Source of the DNA: Arthrospira sp. PCC 9108 | GTDB lineage: Bacteria > Cyanobacteriota > Cyanobacteriia > Cyanobacteriales > Microcoleaceae | Assembly: GCA_016745315.1 (NCBI GenBank) | Contig: CP066886.1 | Location: 1,519,501-1,583,500 of the forward strand | Direction of reading: 5' to 3' | DNA length: 64,000 bases | Shown: one piece after another, positions 9,321 through 17,163 of the stretch | Position numbering within the stretch: position 1 is the first letter of the stretch | Layout: every line of letters starts with the position of its first letter | Position numbers and translations under genes: made by a program | The notes under the pieces: model-generated | Databases searched by the model: none | Told to the model about the DNA's origin: nothing | The model's input: the letters and a program-made list of their open reading frames with translations, nothing else

Positions 9321-9344
9321 AAAGTCAAAATTTTTTGAATTTTT

Positions 9345-10010
9345 ATGAACATGATGACCACGACCCAACAGCATTCGACTAAGCAGGACATCCTCCAATA
9401 TCTTCTGAAACGTCATCAGGCTAGGGCTCAGGAACTAGCGGAGGCTCTGGATATCAGTCCCCAAGCCACCCGCCGCCACCTCAAGGATCTGCAGGGGGAG
9501 GGGTTGATCAATTATGAGTCTGTACAGATAGGGATGGGACGGCCGCAACATATCTATCGGCTAACGAGCCAGGGACGCGATCGCTTTCCCAATAGTTATG
9601 ATCAATTTGCAATTTCTTTCCTGGATACTTTGGCTGAAACTGTGGGACCAGAACAGGTTAGCCAGATTTTACACAAACAGTGGCAAAGAAAAGCGATCGA
9701 GTATCGCCAACGGGTGGGGACTGGTCCGGTAGGCGATCGCGTGGCTAAATTGGCGGAAATTCGCCAAGCGGAAGGTTATATGGCTGAGTGGTACGCCGTA
9801 GAAACCCAAGGGGAGGCCGCCACGGGTGAGCAACGCTATATTTTAACAGAACATAACTGCGCGATTTCTAGCGTGGCTGAGTCTTTTCCCAGTGTCTGCG
9901 GCCATGAGTTAGAGATGTTTGCGGCTGTACTATATGATTGTACTGTAGAACGGACTCATTGGCTAGTTAATGGTGAGCATCGTTGTGGTTATCTAATTAT
10001 TAGTCATTAA
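9345..10010 (+). CDS. sufR: SufR, Fe-S-sensing repressor of the suf operon
   Basis: The 221-residue DeoR/ArsR-like regulator has an N-terminal winged helix at about residues 14-70 (ILQYLLKRHQARAQELAEAL, ISPQATRRHLKDL). Its C-terminal cluster motif has four cysteines spaced exactly C-X12-C-X13-C-X14-C, from HNCAISS to HRCGYLI, the spacing described for cyanobacterial SufR. The cluster-bound form represses both sufBCDS and sufR; loss of the cluster under iron or oxidative stress derepresses them. It is divergent from sufB. ATG codons at 9351 and 9354 are alternative starts, and no clear Shine-Dalgarno decides between them. Confidence 0.95.
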   Translation: MNMMTTTQQHSTKQDILQYLLKRHQARAQELAEALDISPQATRRHLKDLQGEGLINYESVQIGMGRPQHIYRLTSQGRDRFPNSYDQFAISFLDTLAETVGPEQVSQILHKQWQRKAIEYRQRVGTGPVGDRVAKLAEIRQAEGYMAEWYAVETQGEAATGEQRYILTEHNCAISSVAESFPSVCGHELEMFAAVLYDCTVERTHWLVNGEHRCGYLIISH

Positions 10011-10055
10011 CGGGATGGCGTTGCCACTTTGTCCAAATAGTATAATTATCTAATT

Positions 10056-10433
10056 ATGATGCAGACAGATCGAGAATTTTTAACCCCAGAAGAAGCGGTT
10101 AAGGTAGATGCGGCTTTGTTGTCATCTAAGGAGAAGTTTGCCACCCGTTTGGCGATTTATGCGCTGCGCTGTTTAAGGGAAATTTCCCAGCAACAAGAAT
10201 GTGCGATCGCCTCGATAACTCCGGACCAAATTACCCAGTGGATTGAGCAGGATACGAACCTCCATGATAAACTAGAAATAGATGGCAGTTTTACCAGCTT
10301 TTTTAGTCGGTTGGTTATGTCCTCGATGAAACCCCTCAATCGCATCTCGGAGGAGTTGCAAATACCGGTGGCTAACTTAACAGTTGACCAGGTAGTGGCG
10401 GGGTTCGAGAAAGACAGTCAAGTTAAGCGATAA
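10056..10433 (+). CDS. Conserved small hypothetical protein next to sufR
   Basis: A 125-residue, mostly helical soluble protein with no signal peptide, membrane segment or motif I recognise. It starts 45 bp after sufR on the same strand and is probably co-transcribed with it. Codon use and a HIP1 site inside the gene match its neighbours. Composition is charged, with a run of predicted helices (TPEEAVKVDAALLSSKEKF, SRLVMSSMKPLNRISEEL). It ends convergent with ruvB, 21 bp away, and the gap contains only a weak 5-bp CCCTA/TAGGG hairpin. Function unknown. Confidence 0.7.
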   Translation: MMQTDREFLTPEEAVKVDAALLSSKEKFATRLAIYALRCLREISQQQECAIASITPDQITQWIEQDTNLHDKLEIDGSFTSFFSRLVMSSMKPLNRISEELQIPVANLTVDQVVAGFEKDSQVKR

Positions 10434-10454
10434 GCCCTAGTTAGGGTGATGTAA

Positions 10455-11564
10455 CTAACTAAATAAAGAAAGCTGTTTTTCTGGTGGTTGATAACCTAAA
10501 TGTTGCCAAGCCTTGGGGGTGGCGATTCTACCGCGATGGGTACGTTGTAAAAAACCAATTTGCATAAGGTAGGGTTCTTGGACTTCTTCGAGGGTTTGGG
10601 CATCTTCGCCGCTGGCTGCTGCTAGGGTTTCTAAGCCGACGGGTCCCCCCTGAAAGTTCTCGATAATGATGCGGAGTAAATGCTGATCTGTCCAATCTAA
10701 ACCGAGGGGATCTACATTAAATAATTCTAAGGCGATCGCGGCAATTTCTCCAGTAATAGCCCCGGATGCTTTGACTTCCAAATAATCCCTTACCCGTCTT
10801 AATAAACGATTAGCAATGCGGGGAGTTCCTCGGGAACGTCGGGCAATTTCTAGGGCTCCTTCGGGAGTAATGGGAGTGGTTAATAGTTTAGCTGTACGGT
10901 TGACAATTTGGGCGAGTTCGTCCACTTCATAAAAACGCAAACGTTGGATTAAGCCAAAGCGATCGCGCAAGGGAGAAGTTAAAGCACCGATTCTGGTAGT
11001 TGCGCCGACAATAGTAAACTTATTCAGGGGAATGCTGCGCGTCCTCGCACTACGTCCCTGACCAATAGTGATATCTAAACGAGAGTCTTCCATAGCGGGA
11101 TAAAGGATTTCTTCCGCCATTTTAGAGAGGCGGTGAATCTCATCAATAAACAAAATTTCTCCGGGTTTTTGATTAACCAAAAGTCCGGCAATATCCCTGG
11201 GTTTTTCCAAGGAAGGCGCAGTGGTAATTTGGCACTTTACGCCCATTTCTGTCGCCAAAATTAACGCCATGGTAGTTTTACCGAGTCCGGGAGGTCCATA
11301 AAGTAACAAATGATCGAGGGGTTCTTGGCGAGACTTAGCAGCGGCGATCGCAATTTCCAGGACTTGTTTAAGATCTCGTTGACCAATATAGTCGGCTAGT
11401 TGTTGGGGTCTAATTTTTTCTTCGGGTTTGGGATGGTTTTTTTCCTCGGAGGTGGGTGATGGTATCAGTAGGGACTCGTCGTCTGGTGGCTTGACCTGAT
11501 AGGTAGATGAAGGTTCACGGGCAGGTTGATTTGGGCGGGAATTGTGAGAAGATATAATTGCCAT
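10455..11564 (-). CDS. ruvB: RuvB, Holliday junction branch-migration helicase
   Basis: This AAA+ motor works with RuvA on Holliday junctions. From the chosen ATG at 11564 (MAIISSHNSR) it has 369 residues: an about 45-residue Pro/Glu-rich lead, Walker A GPPGLGKTT (90-98), Walker B ILFIDEIHRL (D141, E142), sensor 1 GATTR, the arginine-finger region LRDRFGLIQRL, and a C-terminal winged helix ending GYQPPEKQLSLFS. An upstream in-frame start at 11582 would add six residues, but the spacing to the divergent gene favours the later one. The N-terminal extension is longer than in E. coli RuvB, as is usual in cyanobacteria. Confidence 0.95.
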   Translation of the reverse strand: MAIISSHNSRPNQPAREPSSTYQVKPPDDESLLIPSPTSEEKNHPKPEEKIRPQQLADYIGQRDLKQVLEIAIAAAKSRQEPLDHLLLYGPPGLGKTTMALILATEMGVKCQITTAPSLEKPRDIAGLLVNQKPGEILFIDEIHRLSKMAEEILYPAMEDSRLDITIGQGRSARTRSIPLNKFTIVGATTRIGALTSPLRDRFGLIQRLRFYEVDELAQIVNRTAKLLTTPITPEGALEIARRSRGTPRIANRLLRRVRDYLEVKASGAITGEIAAIALELFNVDPLGLDWTDQHLLRIIIENFQGGPVGLETLAAASGEDAQTLEEVQEPYLMQIGFLQRTHRGRIATPKAWQHLGYQPPEKQLSLFS

Positions 11565-11603
11565 AGTTATGCAATACCCCAAAACATTTCAATTAGTTTG
11601 ATC

Positions 11604-12137
11604 ATGATCTATTCTGTCTCAATCCCGGAAAATATTACCTTTGAAGATGCGATCGCCATTACCCAATCTCTGATTGATCAATCCCAAGCCGGAAGCATCT
11701 CGGACTCAGATTTGGCGGCGGCTATATCGCAACTGGTCGAGTCGGAAAATGGGGCGAGGGGATTTTTTGTTACCTACCTAACGGATACTCGCCCTATCCC
11801 TGAACAAATGACACCAGAGACCCAAAAAGCGTTAGAATCTTCTCCTGAGATAGTCTCGGAGTTATTGGTGAAAAATTTGGCGATGTCCGCCGCCATGGTA
11901 GTCTATCATCATCGCCACCAAAATGAGGACATGGCGGCGAGTTCGGACTTAGTGCGATCGCGCTGTATTGAGTTAATTCAAGCCCTGAATTTACCACCTG
12001 TCAAATCTTTACTACAACAGCTTCTGGAAACTTCCCAAAGGGGAGAGGGACCCTATCAAGACTTTTTGGAGAGATGGGGATATGATACCGACCAACGAGA
12101 AGCGATCGCCGCTTCTGTACATTTAGCGATCGCATAA
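11604..12137 (+). CDS. Conserved cyanobacterial hypothetical protein
   Basis: A 177-residue soluble protein, divergent from ruvB by 39 bp. The ATG at 11604 is chosen because the upstream in-frame extension overlaps ruvB. The sequence is helical throughout (FEDAIAITQSLIDQSQ, SELLVKNLAMSAAMVVYHHR, SRCIELIQALNLPPVKSLL). No catalytic motif is recognised. It may be one of the armadillo-like cyanobacterial proteins that often neighbour repair genes, but I cannot confirm this. Its last codons (GCG ATC GCA TAA) coincide with a HIP1 site and are copied in each 109-bp unit of the array that follows. Confidence 0.65.
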   Translation: MIYSVSIPENITFEDAIAITQSLIDQSQAGSISDSDLAAAISQLVESENGARGFFVTYLTDTRPIPEQMTPETQKALESSPEIVSELLVKNLAMSAAMVVYHHRHQNEDMAASSDLVRSRCIELIQALNLPPVKSLLQQLLETSQRGEGPYQDFLERWGYDTDQREAIAASVHLAIA

Positions 12138-14130
12138 CCTTGTTGGGTGGGTGAAATGCAATGTCACCCAACATTTCACCCGGCTTTGTTGGGTTGCGCT
12201 TCGCTTCACCCAACCTACGAACCCAGCATAATTTGTAGGTTGGGTGAAATGCAATGGAACCCAACATTTGACCGAATTTGTTGGGTTGCGCTTCGCTTCA
12301 CCCAACCTACGAACCCAGCATAATTTGTAGGTTGGGTGAAATGCAATGGAACCCAACATTTGACCGAATTTGTTGGGTTGCGCTTCGCTTCACCCAACCT
12401 ACGAACCACGAACCCAGAGCGATCGCATAACCTTGTTGGGTGGACCCAATGCAATGTCACCACACATTTCACCCGGCTTTGTTGGGTTGCGCTTCGCTTC
12501 ACCCAACCTACGAACCCAGCATAATTTGTAGGTTGGGTGAAATGCAATGGAACCCAACATTTGACCGAATTTGTTGGGTTGCGCTTCGCTTCACCCAACC
12601 TACGAACCCAGCATAATTTGTAGGTTGGGTGAAATGCAATGGAACCCAACATTTGACCGAATTTGTTGGGTTGCGCTTCGCTTCACCCAACCTACGAACC
12701 ACGAACCCAGAGCGATCGCATAACCTTGTTGGGTGGACCCAATGCAATGTCACCACACATTTCACCCGGCTTTGTTGGGTTGCGCTTCGCTTCACCCAAC
12801 CTACGAACCCAGCATAATTTGTAGGTTGGGTGAAATGCAATGGAACCCAACATTTGACCGAATTTGTTGGGTTGCGCTTCGCTTCACCCAACCTACGAAC
12901 CCAGCATAATTTGTAGGTTGGGTGAAATGCAATGGAACCCAACATTTGACCGAATTTGTTGGGTTGCGCTTCGCTTCACCCAACCTACGAACTACGAACC
13001 CAGAGCGATCGCATAACCTTGTTGGGTGGACCCAATGCAATGTCACCACACATTTCACCCGGCTTTGTTGGGTTGCGCTTCGCTTCACCCAACCTACGAA
13101 CCACGAACCCAGAGCGATCGCATAACCTTGTTGGGTGGAGCGAATGTAATGTCACCCAACATTTGACCGAATTTGTTGGGTGTCGCTTCGCTTTACCCAA
13201 CCTACGAACCCAGCATAATTTGTAGGTTGGGTGAAATGCAATGTCACCCAACATTTGACCGAATTTGTTGGGTGTCGCTTCGCTTTACCCAACCTACGAA
13301 CCCAGCATAATTTGTAGGTTGGGTGAAATGCAATGGAACCCAACATTTGACCGAATTTGTTGGGTGTCGCTTCGCTTCACCCAACCTACGAACCCAGCAT
13401 AATTTGTAGGTTGGGTGAAATGCAATGGAACCCAACATTTGACCGAATTTGTTGGGTTGCGCTTCGCTTCACCCAACCTACGAACCACGAACCCAGAGCG
13501 ATCGCATAACCTTGTTGGGTGGACCCAATGCAATGTCACCACACATTTCACCCGGCTTTGTTGGGTGTCGCTTCGCTTTACCCAACCTACGAACTACGAA
13601 CCCAGAGCGATCGCATAACCTTGTTGGGTGGACCCAATGCAATGTCACCACACATTTCACCCGGCTTTGTTGGGTTGCGCTTCGCTTCACCCAACCTACG
13701 AACTACGAACCCAGAGCGATCGCATAACCTTGTTGGGTGGACCCAATGCAATGTCACCACACATTTCACCCGGCTTTGTTGGGTGTCGCTTCGCTTTACC
13801 CAACCTACGAACTACGAACCCAGAGCGATCGCATAACCTTGTTGGGTGGACCCAATGCAATGTCACCACACATTTCACCCGGCTTTGTTGGGTTGCGCTT
13901 CGCTTCACCCAACCTACGAACTACGAACCCAGAGCGATCGCATAACCTTGTTGGGTGGACCCAATGCAATGTCACCACACATTTCACCCGGCTTTGTTGG
14001 GTTGCGCTTCGCTTCACCCAACCTACGAACCACGAACCCAGAGCGATCGCATAACCTTGTTGGGTGGACCCAATGCAATGTCACCACACATTTCACCCGG
14101 CTTTGTTGGGTTGCGCTTCGCTTCACCCAA
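12138..14130. repeat. Tandem hairpin-repeat array A between two convergent stop codons
   Basis: Almost 2 kb consists of two unit types. A 92-bp unit has two inverted-repeat hairpins (GTTGGGT...ACCCAAC and GTAGGTTGGGT...ACCCAACAT). A 109-bp unit adds CGAACCCAGAGCGATCGC. They are arranged first as about three 293-bp super-repeats (92+92+109), then mixed units, then a run of 109-bp units (for example at 13519, 13628, 13737, 13846 and 13955). GCGATCGC recurs about ten times. Many short open frames exist on both strands, but they are only products of the periodicity. The array starts directly after one stop codon and ends directly before the opposing one. Confidence 0.95.
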
Positions 14131-14137
14131 CCTACGA

Positions 14138-15139
14138 CTAATTCCCTGTTACACTGACATATTGAGCCGCACCGTAAGCAGCACTGTCTAGGAGCGTATC
14201 AATAGACCATTCCACCCTTGTCTGGGTGAGATGGGGGAAACTATGGTCAATTCCCTGACGAATGCAGGCGATCGCATCCTGTTTAAATCGTTGATAGGCC
14301 CCATCGGATGCCGTTTTTTCCCTTTCTTGCGCTCCCCCAGAAATCACAATCAGGTCACAGCCTACCGTATTGACCACATTACGAGCCGCTATACCCAGGC
14401 TGGTAAAATACTCTTGCCAAATAGCGACAACATCCGACAGAGGCTCATCCATTTGACCCAAGCCACGCAGGGTTTTCGCCACCTCCATGGGATCTCCTTG
14501 TAACGCTTCCGGCACATTCCCCTTGGCCTGTCGGTGTTTAACCATATTTCTCAGACCCAATAAAGACGCTCTCGTTTCCGCACATCCCCTCGCACCACAT
14601 CCGCAGAGGTCGGCATTTTCCGAGCTATCAATACAAATATGACCGAATTCTGCGGAAACTGCCGGAGCCGACCAGATTTTCCCGTTGATAATCAAAGCGC
14701 CACCTAATCCGGTTCCGGTAATAAACTGAGCCATCACAGAAGAAGCCTTATTTTGAGCCTCGCGGATCCTGTATTCCCGGTAAGCGGCCGCGTCTCCATC
14801 ATTGAGGAGGAGAGCGGGTAACTGGAGAGTATCGGAGAGTTTTTGGGCAATATTCACCCCTTGCCAAGAGCGATCGATATTGGTGGGATAAACACACATT
14901 CCCGAAGCATCAATAGGAGCGGGACAACAAGCACCGATCGCTTTTAAATCCTGGAATTGTAGATCATTGGCTTCGAGTAGCTCACTGGTGGCGGTTTTAA
15001 TCACATTTACGGTAGCGTCGGGACCCTCAGAGGCGCTGCTGGGACGATCTAACCTTTCTCCGATGATCCCTTTTTCTGGATCAAATAATCCCAGTTTCAC
15101 GGTACTAGCACCAATGTCAATCCCCAAGTAAACGCTCAT
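14138..15139 (-). CDS. ROK-family sugar kinase
   Basis: A 333-residue protein of the ROK (repressor, ORF, kinase) group without the DNA-binding N-terminus, so a kinase. It opens with the phosphate loop GIDIGASTVKLGLFD, has the catalytic-type NDGDAAA, ITGTGLGGAL, and the ROK zinc site: GHICID followed by CGCGARGCAE. Substrate is probably a hexose such as glucose or N-acetylmannosamine; the sequence alone does not decide. The TAG stop at 14138 lies 7 bp from the end of repeat array A. The upstream 208 bp hold two repeat fragments, so its promoter region is also repeat-invaded. Confidence 0.85.
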   Translation of the reverse strand: MSVYLGIDIGASTVKLGLFDPEKGIIGERLDRPSSASEGPDATVNVIKTATSELLEANDLQFQDLKAIGACCPAPIDASGMCVYPTNIDRSWQGVNIAQKLSDTLQLPALLLNDGDAAAYREYRIREAQNKASSVMAQFITGTGLGGALIINGKIWSAPAVSAEFGHICIDSSENADLCGCGARGCAETRASLLGLRNMVKHRQAKGNVPEALQGDPMEVAKTLRGLGQMDEPLSDVVAIWQEYFTSLGIAARNVVNTVGCDLIVISGGAQEREKTASDGAYQRFKQDAIACIRQGIDHSFPHLTQTRVEWSIDTLLDSAAYGAAQYVSVTGN

Positions 15140-15179
15140 GATTCTTTCCTAACATCCAACTCCTTTGGATTATAAACTT

Positions 15180-15330
15180 TGTGGGTTGGCTGAAATGCAA
15201 TGTCACCCAACATTTGACCTGAATTTGTTGGGTGGCGCTTCCCTTTACCCAAGTTTGTAGGTTGGGTGAAATGCAATGTAACCCAACATTTGACGGAAAA
15301 ACCGGGTTTCTTGACCCGTTTCTTGACCCG
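15180..15330. repeat. Short hairpin-repeat copies upstream of the ROK kinase
   Basis: Two diverged copies of the array A 92-bp hairpin module lie at about 15180-15297. They are followed by a second repeat type (AAAACCGGGTTTCTTGACCC, about 15297-15330) that recurs near 21435, 25680 and 51900. The 71-residue frame across them is made of the same translated motif as the arrays and is not a gene. Confidence 0.8.
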
Positions 15331-15347
15331 CCACCGAGAAACCCCGT

Positions 15348-16697
15348 TCACTTATCCTTTGGTCGTCCCTTTTTAATCAATTTCTCGGCGACCCACCACG
15401 CACCCCATGAACAAAATATGCTCCCCAACAATGCAATAATAAACGGGTGGGGAGGTAGCCAAAAGCGATCGCTATCAGGAAGCTGCCAAGGTTCAGTCAT
15501 TAACCCGGAAGTTGAAGCGACGATCGCACCCGCCGCAATTCCCACACCCACGGCTTGGATATGGTTTTGTAAGTCCTGGTTATCCTTTTGTTGCTGTTTG
15601 TAATATTTCGCTTCGGCTTCTTGGCGTTGGCGATCGCATTTCGCTTGTTCCAGTTCAGTGGTGGCACGAATGCTGTTAATCAAATCGCTGAATAGGACTT
15701 GACCCGGTTCGAGATAGTCGATATAGGTTTTGATTTGCTGGAGACGCAGGGGAGCCGTTTTCGTGGCAAAATCTGACCAGTAGGAAAGGCGATCGTCTGC
15801 TTTTTCATCCCGGATATGGGACAGAGAAATCTGAAAGTTTTGCCCATTCACCTCAATTGTGGTATAATGTGCCTTGATGTCGCGCAATTTACAGTTATAG
15901 TCCAGTAGCCTTTGGGGAATTGTTTGTAACAGTTGATCGAGCTTGTTTAGGCGTTCCTCCGGTGTCGGCAACAAGAAAACCTGGTTAAACTCCTGCACCT
16001 GTGCTTCTAGCTCACTGTAGAGGTGTCTAGCGCCTTGATAACCCGCTTTCGCCAGTTTCCCAACCACCACACTTTTCTGATAAGTCCAGAATAAATTCCG
16101 CAGATTATAGTAGTTATCTTGGGCGCGGTCTAAGTCTATAGTATCGGGTTTAGCCAAGGAAATTAAAATCGTCAGCGAGTCAGCCGCGAAGATAAACAGC
16201 GGGCAATTAAACAGCCTATCTTCCGTGATATATTCAGCCTGTGGACACAAGTTTTTTGCCCACTCTTTGGCGCTGCTCAATTCCAGTTGATTCAAATCCT
16301 CACTTTCCCCACTCAACCATAGCACCTTGCCCAGACTTGCCCTCACATCGATTAACGCTTGGGGTTGAAATATCCCCGCATTTTCTGGGGAAAAATCAGC
16401 CTCTTCATCCTCCACAGACAGGTTTAAATCCGCACTATAGGTGTCGTTCATCTTAAACGTGCTGAGGTTTCCCCCTAGGGAGATATCATCAATTTTAATC
16501 ACTGCAAAATCGAGGTTATGTTCTGGGTTCGCCTCCGTGGGTTCCGTGAACTTTGTTAGTTGAGGAAACGGGATTTTTGCCGACAATCCTCGCAAGCTCT
16601 CCCACAACAAACCCGCATCTGGGCTGTGGGTATCCGGTGCATCATCTAAGGATTGGCAGAGGTGGAAAGCAGCGAGACTAAGATTGAGGTTTTTCAC
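15348..16697 (-). CDS. Unknown protein with coiled coil and two C-terminal membrane segments, CHAT-linked
   Basis: A 449-residue protein I do not recognise, third in the minus-strand run after the TPR-CHAT gene. Residues 1-350 look soluble, with acidic stretches (SVEDEEADFSPENAG) and long helices. About 340-375 is a Gln/Lys/Glu-rich coiled coil (AKCDRQRQEAEAKYYKQQQK). Two hydrophobic segments follow, about 378-398 (VGVGIAAGAIVASTSG) and 417-437 (FIIALLGSIFCSWGAWWVAE), then a basic tail RPKDK. No signal peptide is visible, so it looks like a C-terminally anchored inner-membrane protein. It starts at GTG and overlaps the preceding gene by 20 bp, a sign of translational coupling. A membrane-acting effector or a substrate of the CHAT protease is a guess from context. 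Confidence 0.7.
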   Translation of the reverse strand: MKNLNLSLAAFHLCQSLDDAPDTHSPDAGLLWESLRGLSAKIPFPQLTKFTEPTEANPEHNLDFAVIKIDDISLGGNLSTFKMNDTYSADLNLSVEDEEADFSPENAGIFQPQALIDVRASLGKVLWLSGESEDLNQLELSSAKEWAKNLCPQAEYITEDRLFNCPLFIFAADSLTILISLAKPDTIDLDRAQDNYYNLRNLFWTYQKSVVVGKLAKAGYQGARHLYSELEAQVQEFNQVFLLPTPEERLNKLDQLLQTIPQRLLDYNCKLRDIKAHYTTIEVNGQNFQISLSHIRDEKADDRLSYWSDFATKTAPLRLQQIKTYIDYLEPGQVLFSDLINSIRATTELEQAKCDRQRQEAEAKYYKQQQKDNQDLQNHIQAVGVGIAAGAIVASTSGLMTEPWQLPDSDRFWLPPHPFIIALLGSIFCSWGAWWVAEKLIKKGRPKDK

Positions 16698-17163
16698 GGT
16701 TTGGCGCTGGAGAAGGGTCGGAATTCTCTAGGTTGGTGGGTTTTTTAACCGCTTGGTCAATCAGTTCAGCTAAAGATTTATCGTTTCCCGGGGGTTTGGT
16801 TCCCGGAAAACTCATTTCATTGTTGCTGAGGCTGGAAGTGCGTTTGGAGGTTGCGCGTTTAGCCCTGTATTCGTTGTATAAACTCTCCCTCTCTTTCAGC
16901 CAAGATTCAATCGCTTGGGCATTTTTTTCGTCATCCTCACCGAGTTGCTGCTGTAATGCGAGTAAACTTTCCCGGTGGTTAGCAATCCAGTTATGGGGAT
17001 TTTCTTCCAGGAGGGCGGTAGAGGCGGCGATTTTTTTGGCATCACTAGCCGTTGTCTTGTTCTCCTTGTCCAACAATACAGAATGCAGCCCAGTGGTATG
17101 GGGATTGATAGGGGCGAGAATTTGTCCCCTCCTCTTCATTCTGGCCCATCTGTGCAAAATCAT
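16678..17163 (-). CDS. Small hydrophilic protein between the CHAT and membrane genes
   Basis: The open frame gives up to 161 residues. The start is uncertain. ATG at 17163 would place 119 bp inside the CHAT gene, and the first 29 residues look like out-of-frame translation; TTG at 17076 or 17073 would give about 132 residues. The likely true part is helical and charged (AIESWLKERESLYNEYRAKR) with a Pro/Ser/Asn-rich, probably disordered tail (ENSDPSPAPNREKPQS). No motif is recognised. Overlaps on both sides (CHAT stop at 17045, next gene start at 16697) indicate one transcript. Role unknown; an adaptor or regulator of its large neighbours is possible. Confidence 0.55.
   Translation of the reverse strand: MILHRWARMKRRGQILAPINPHTTGLHSVLLDKENKTTASDAKKIAASTALLEENPHNWIANHRESLLALQQQLGEDDEKNAQAIESWLKERESLYNEYRAKRATSKRTSSLSNNEMSFPGTKPPGNDKSLAELIDQAVKKPTNLENSDPSPAPNREKPQS

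Noticed and set aside
12001..14191. Dozens of 60-145 residue open frames on both strands
   Set aside because: All translate the same repeat (for example CWVPLHFTQPTNYAGFVGW) in several frames; they follow the array period and have no ribosome sites.
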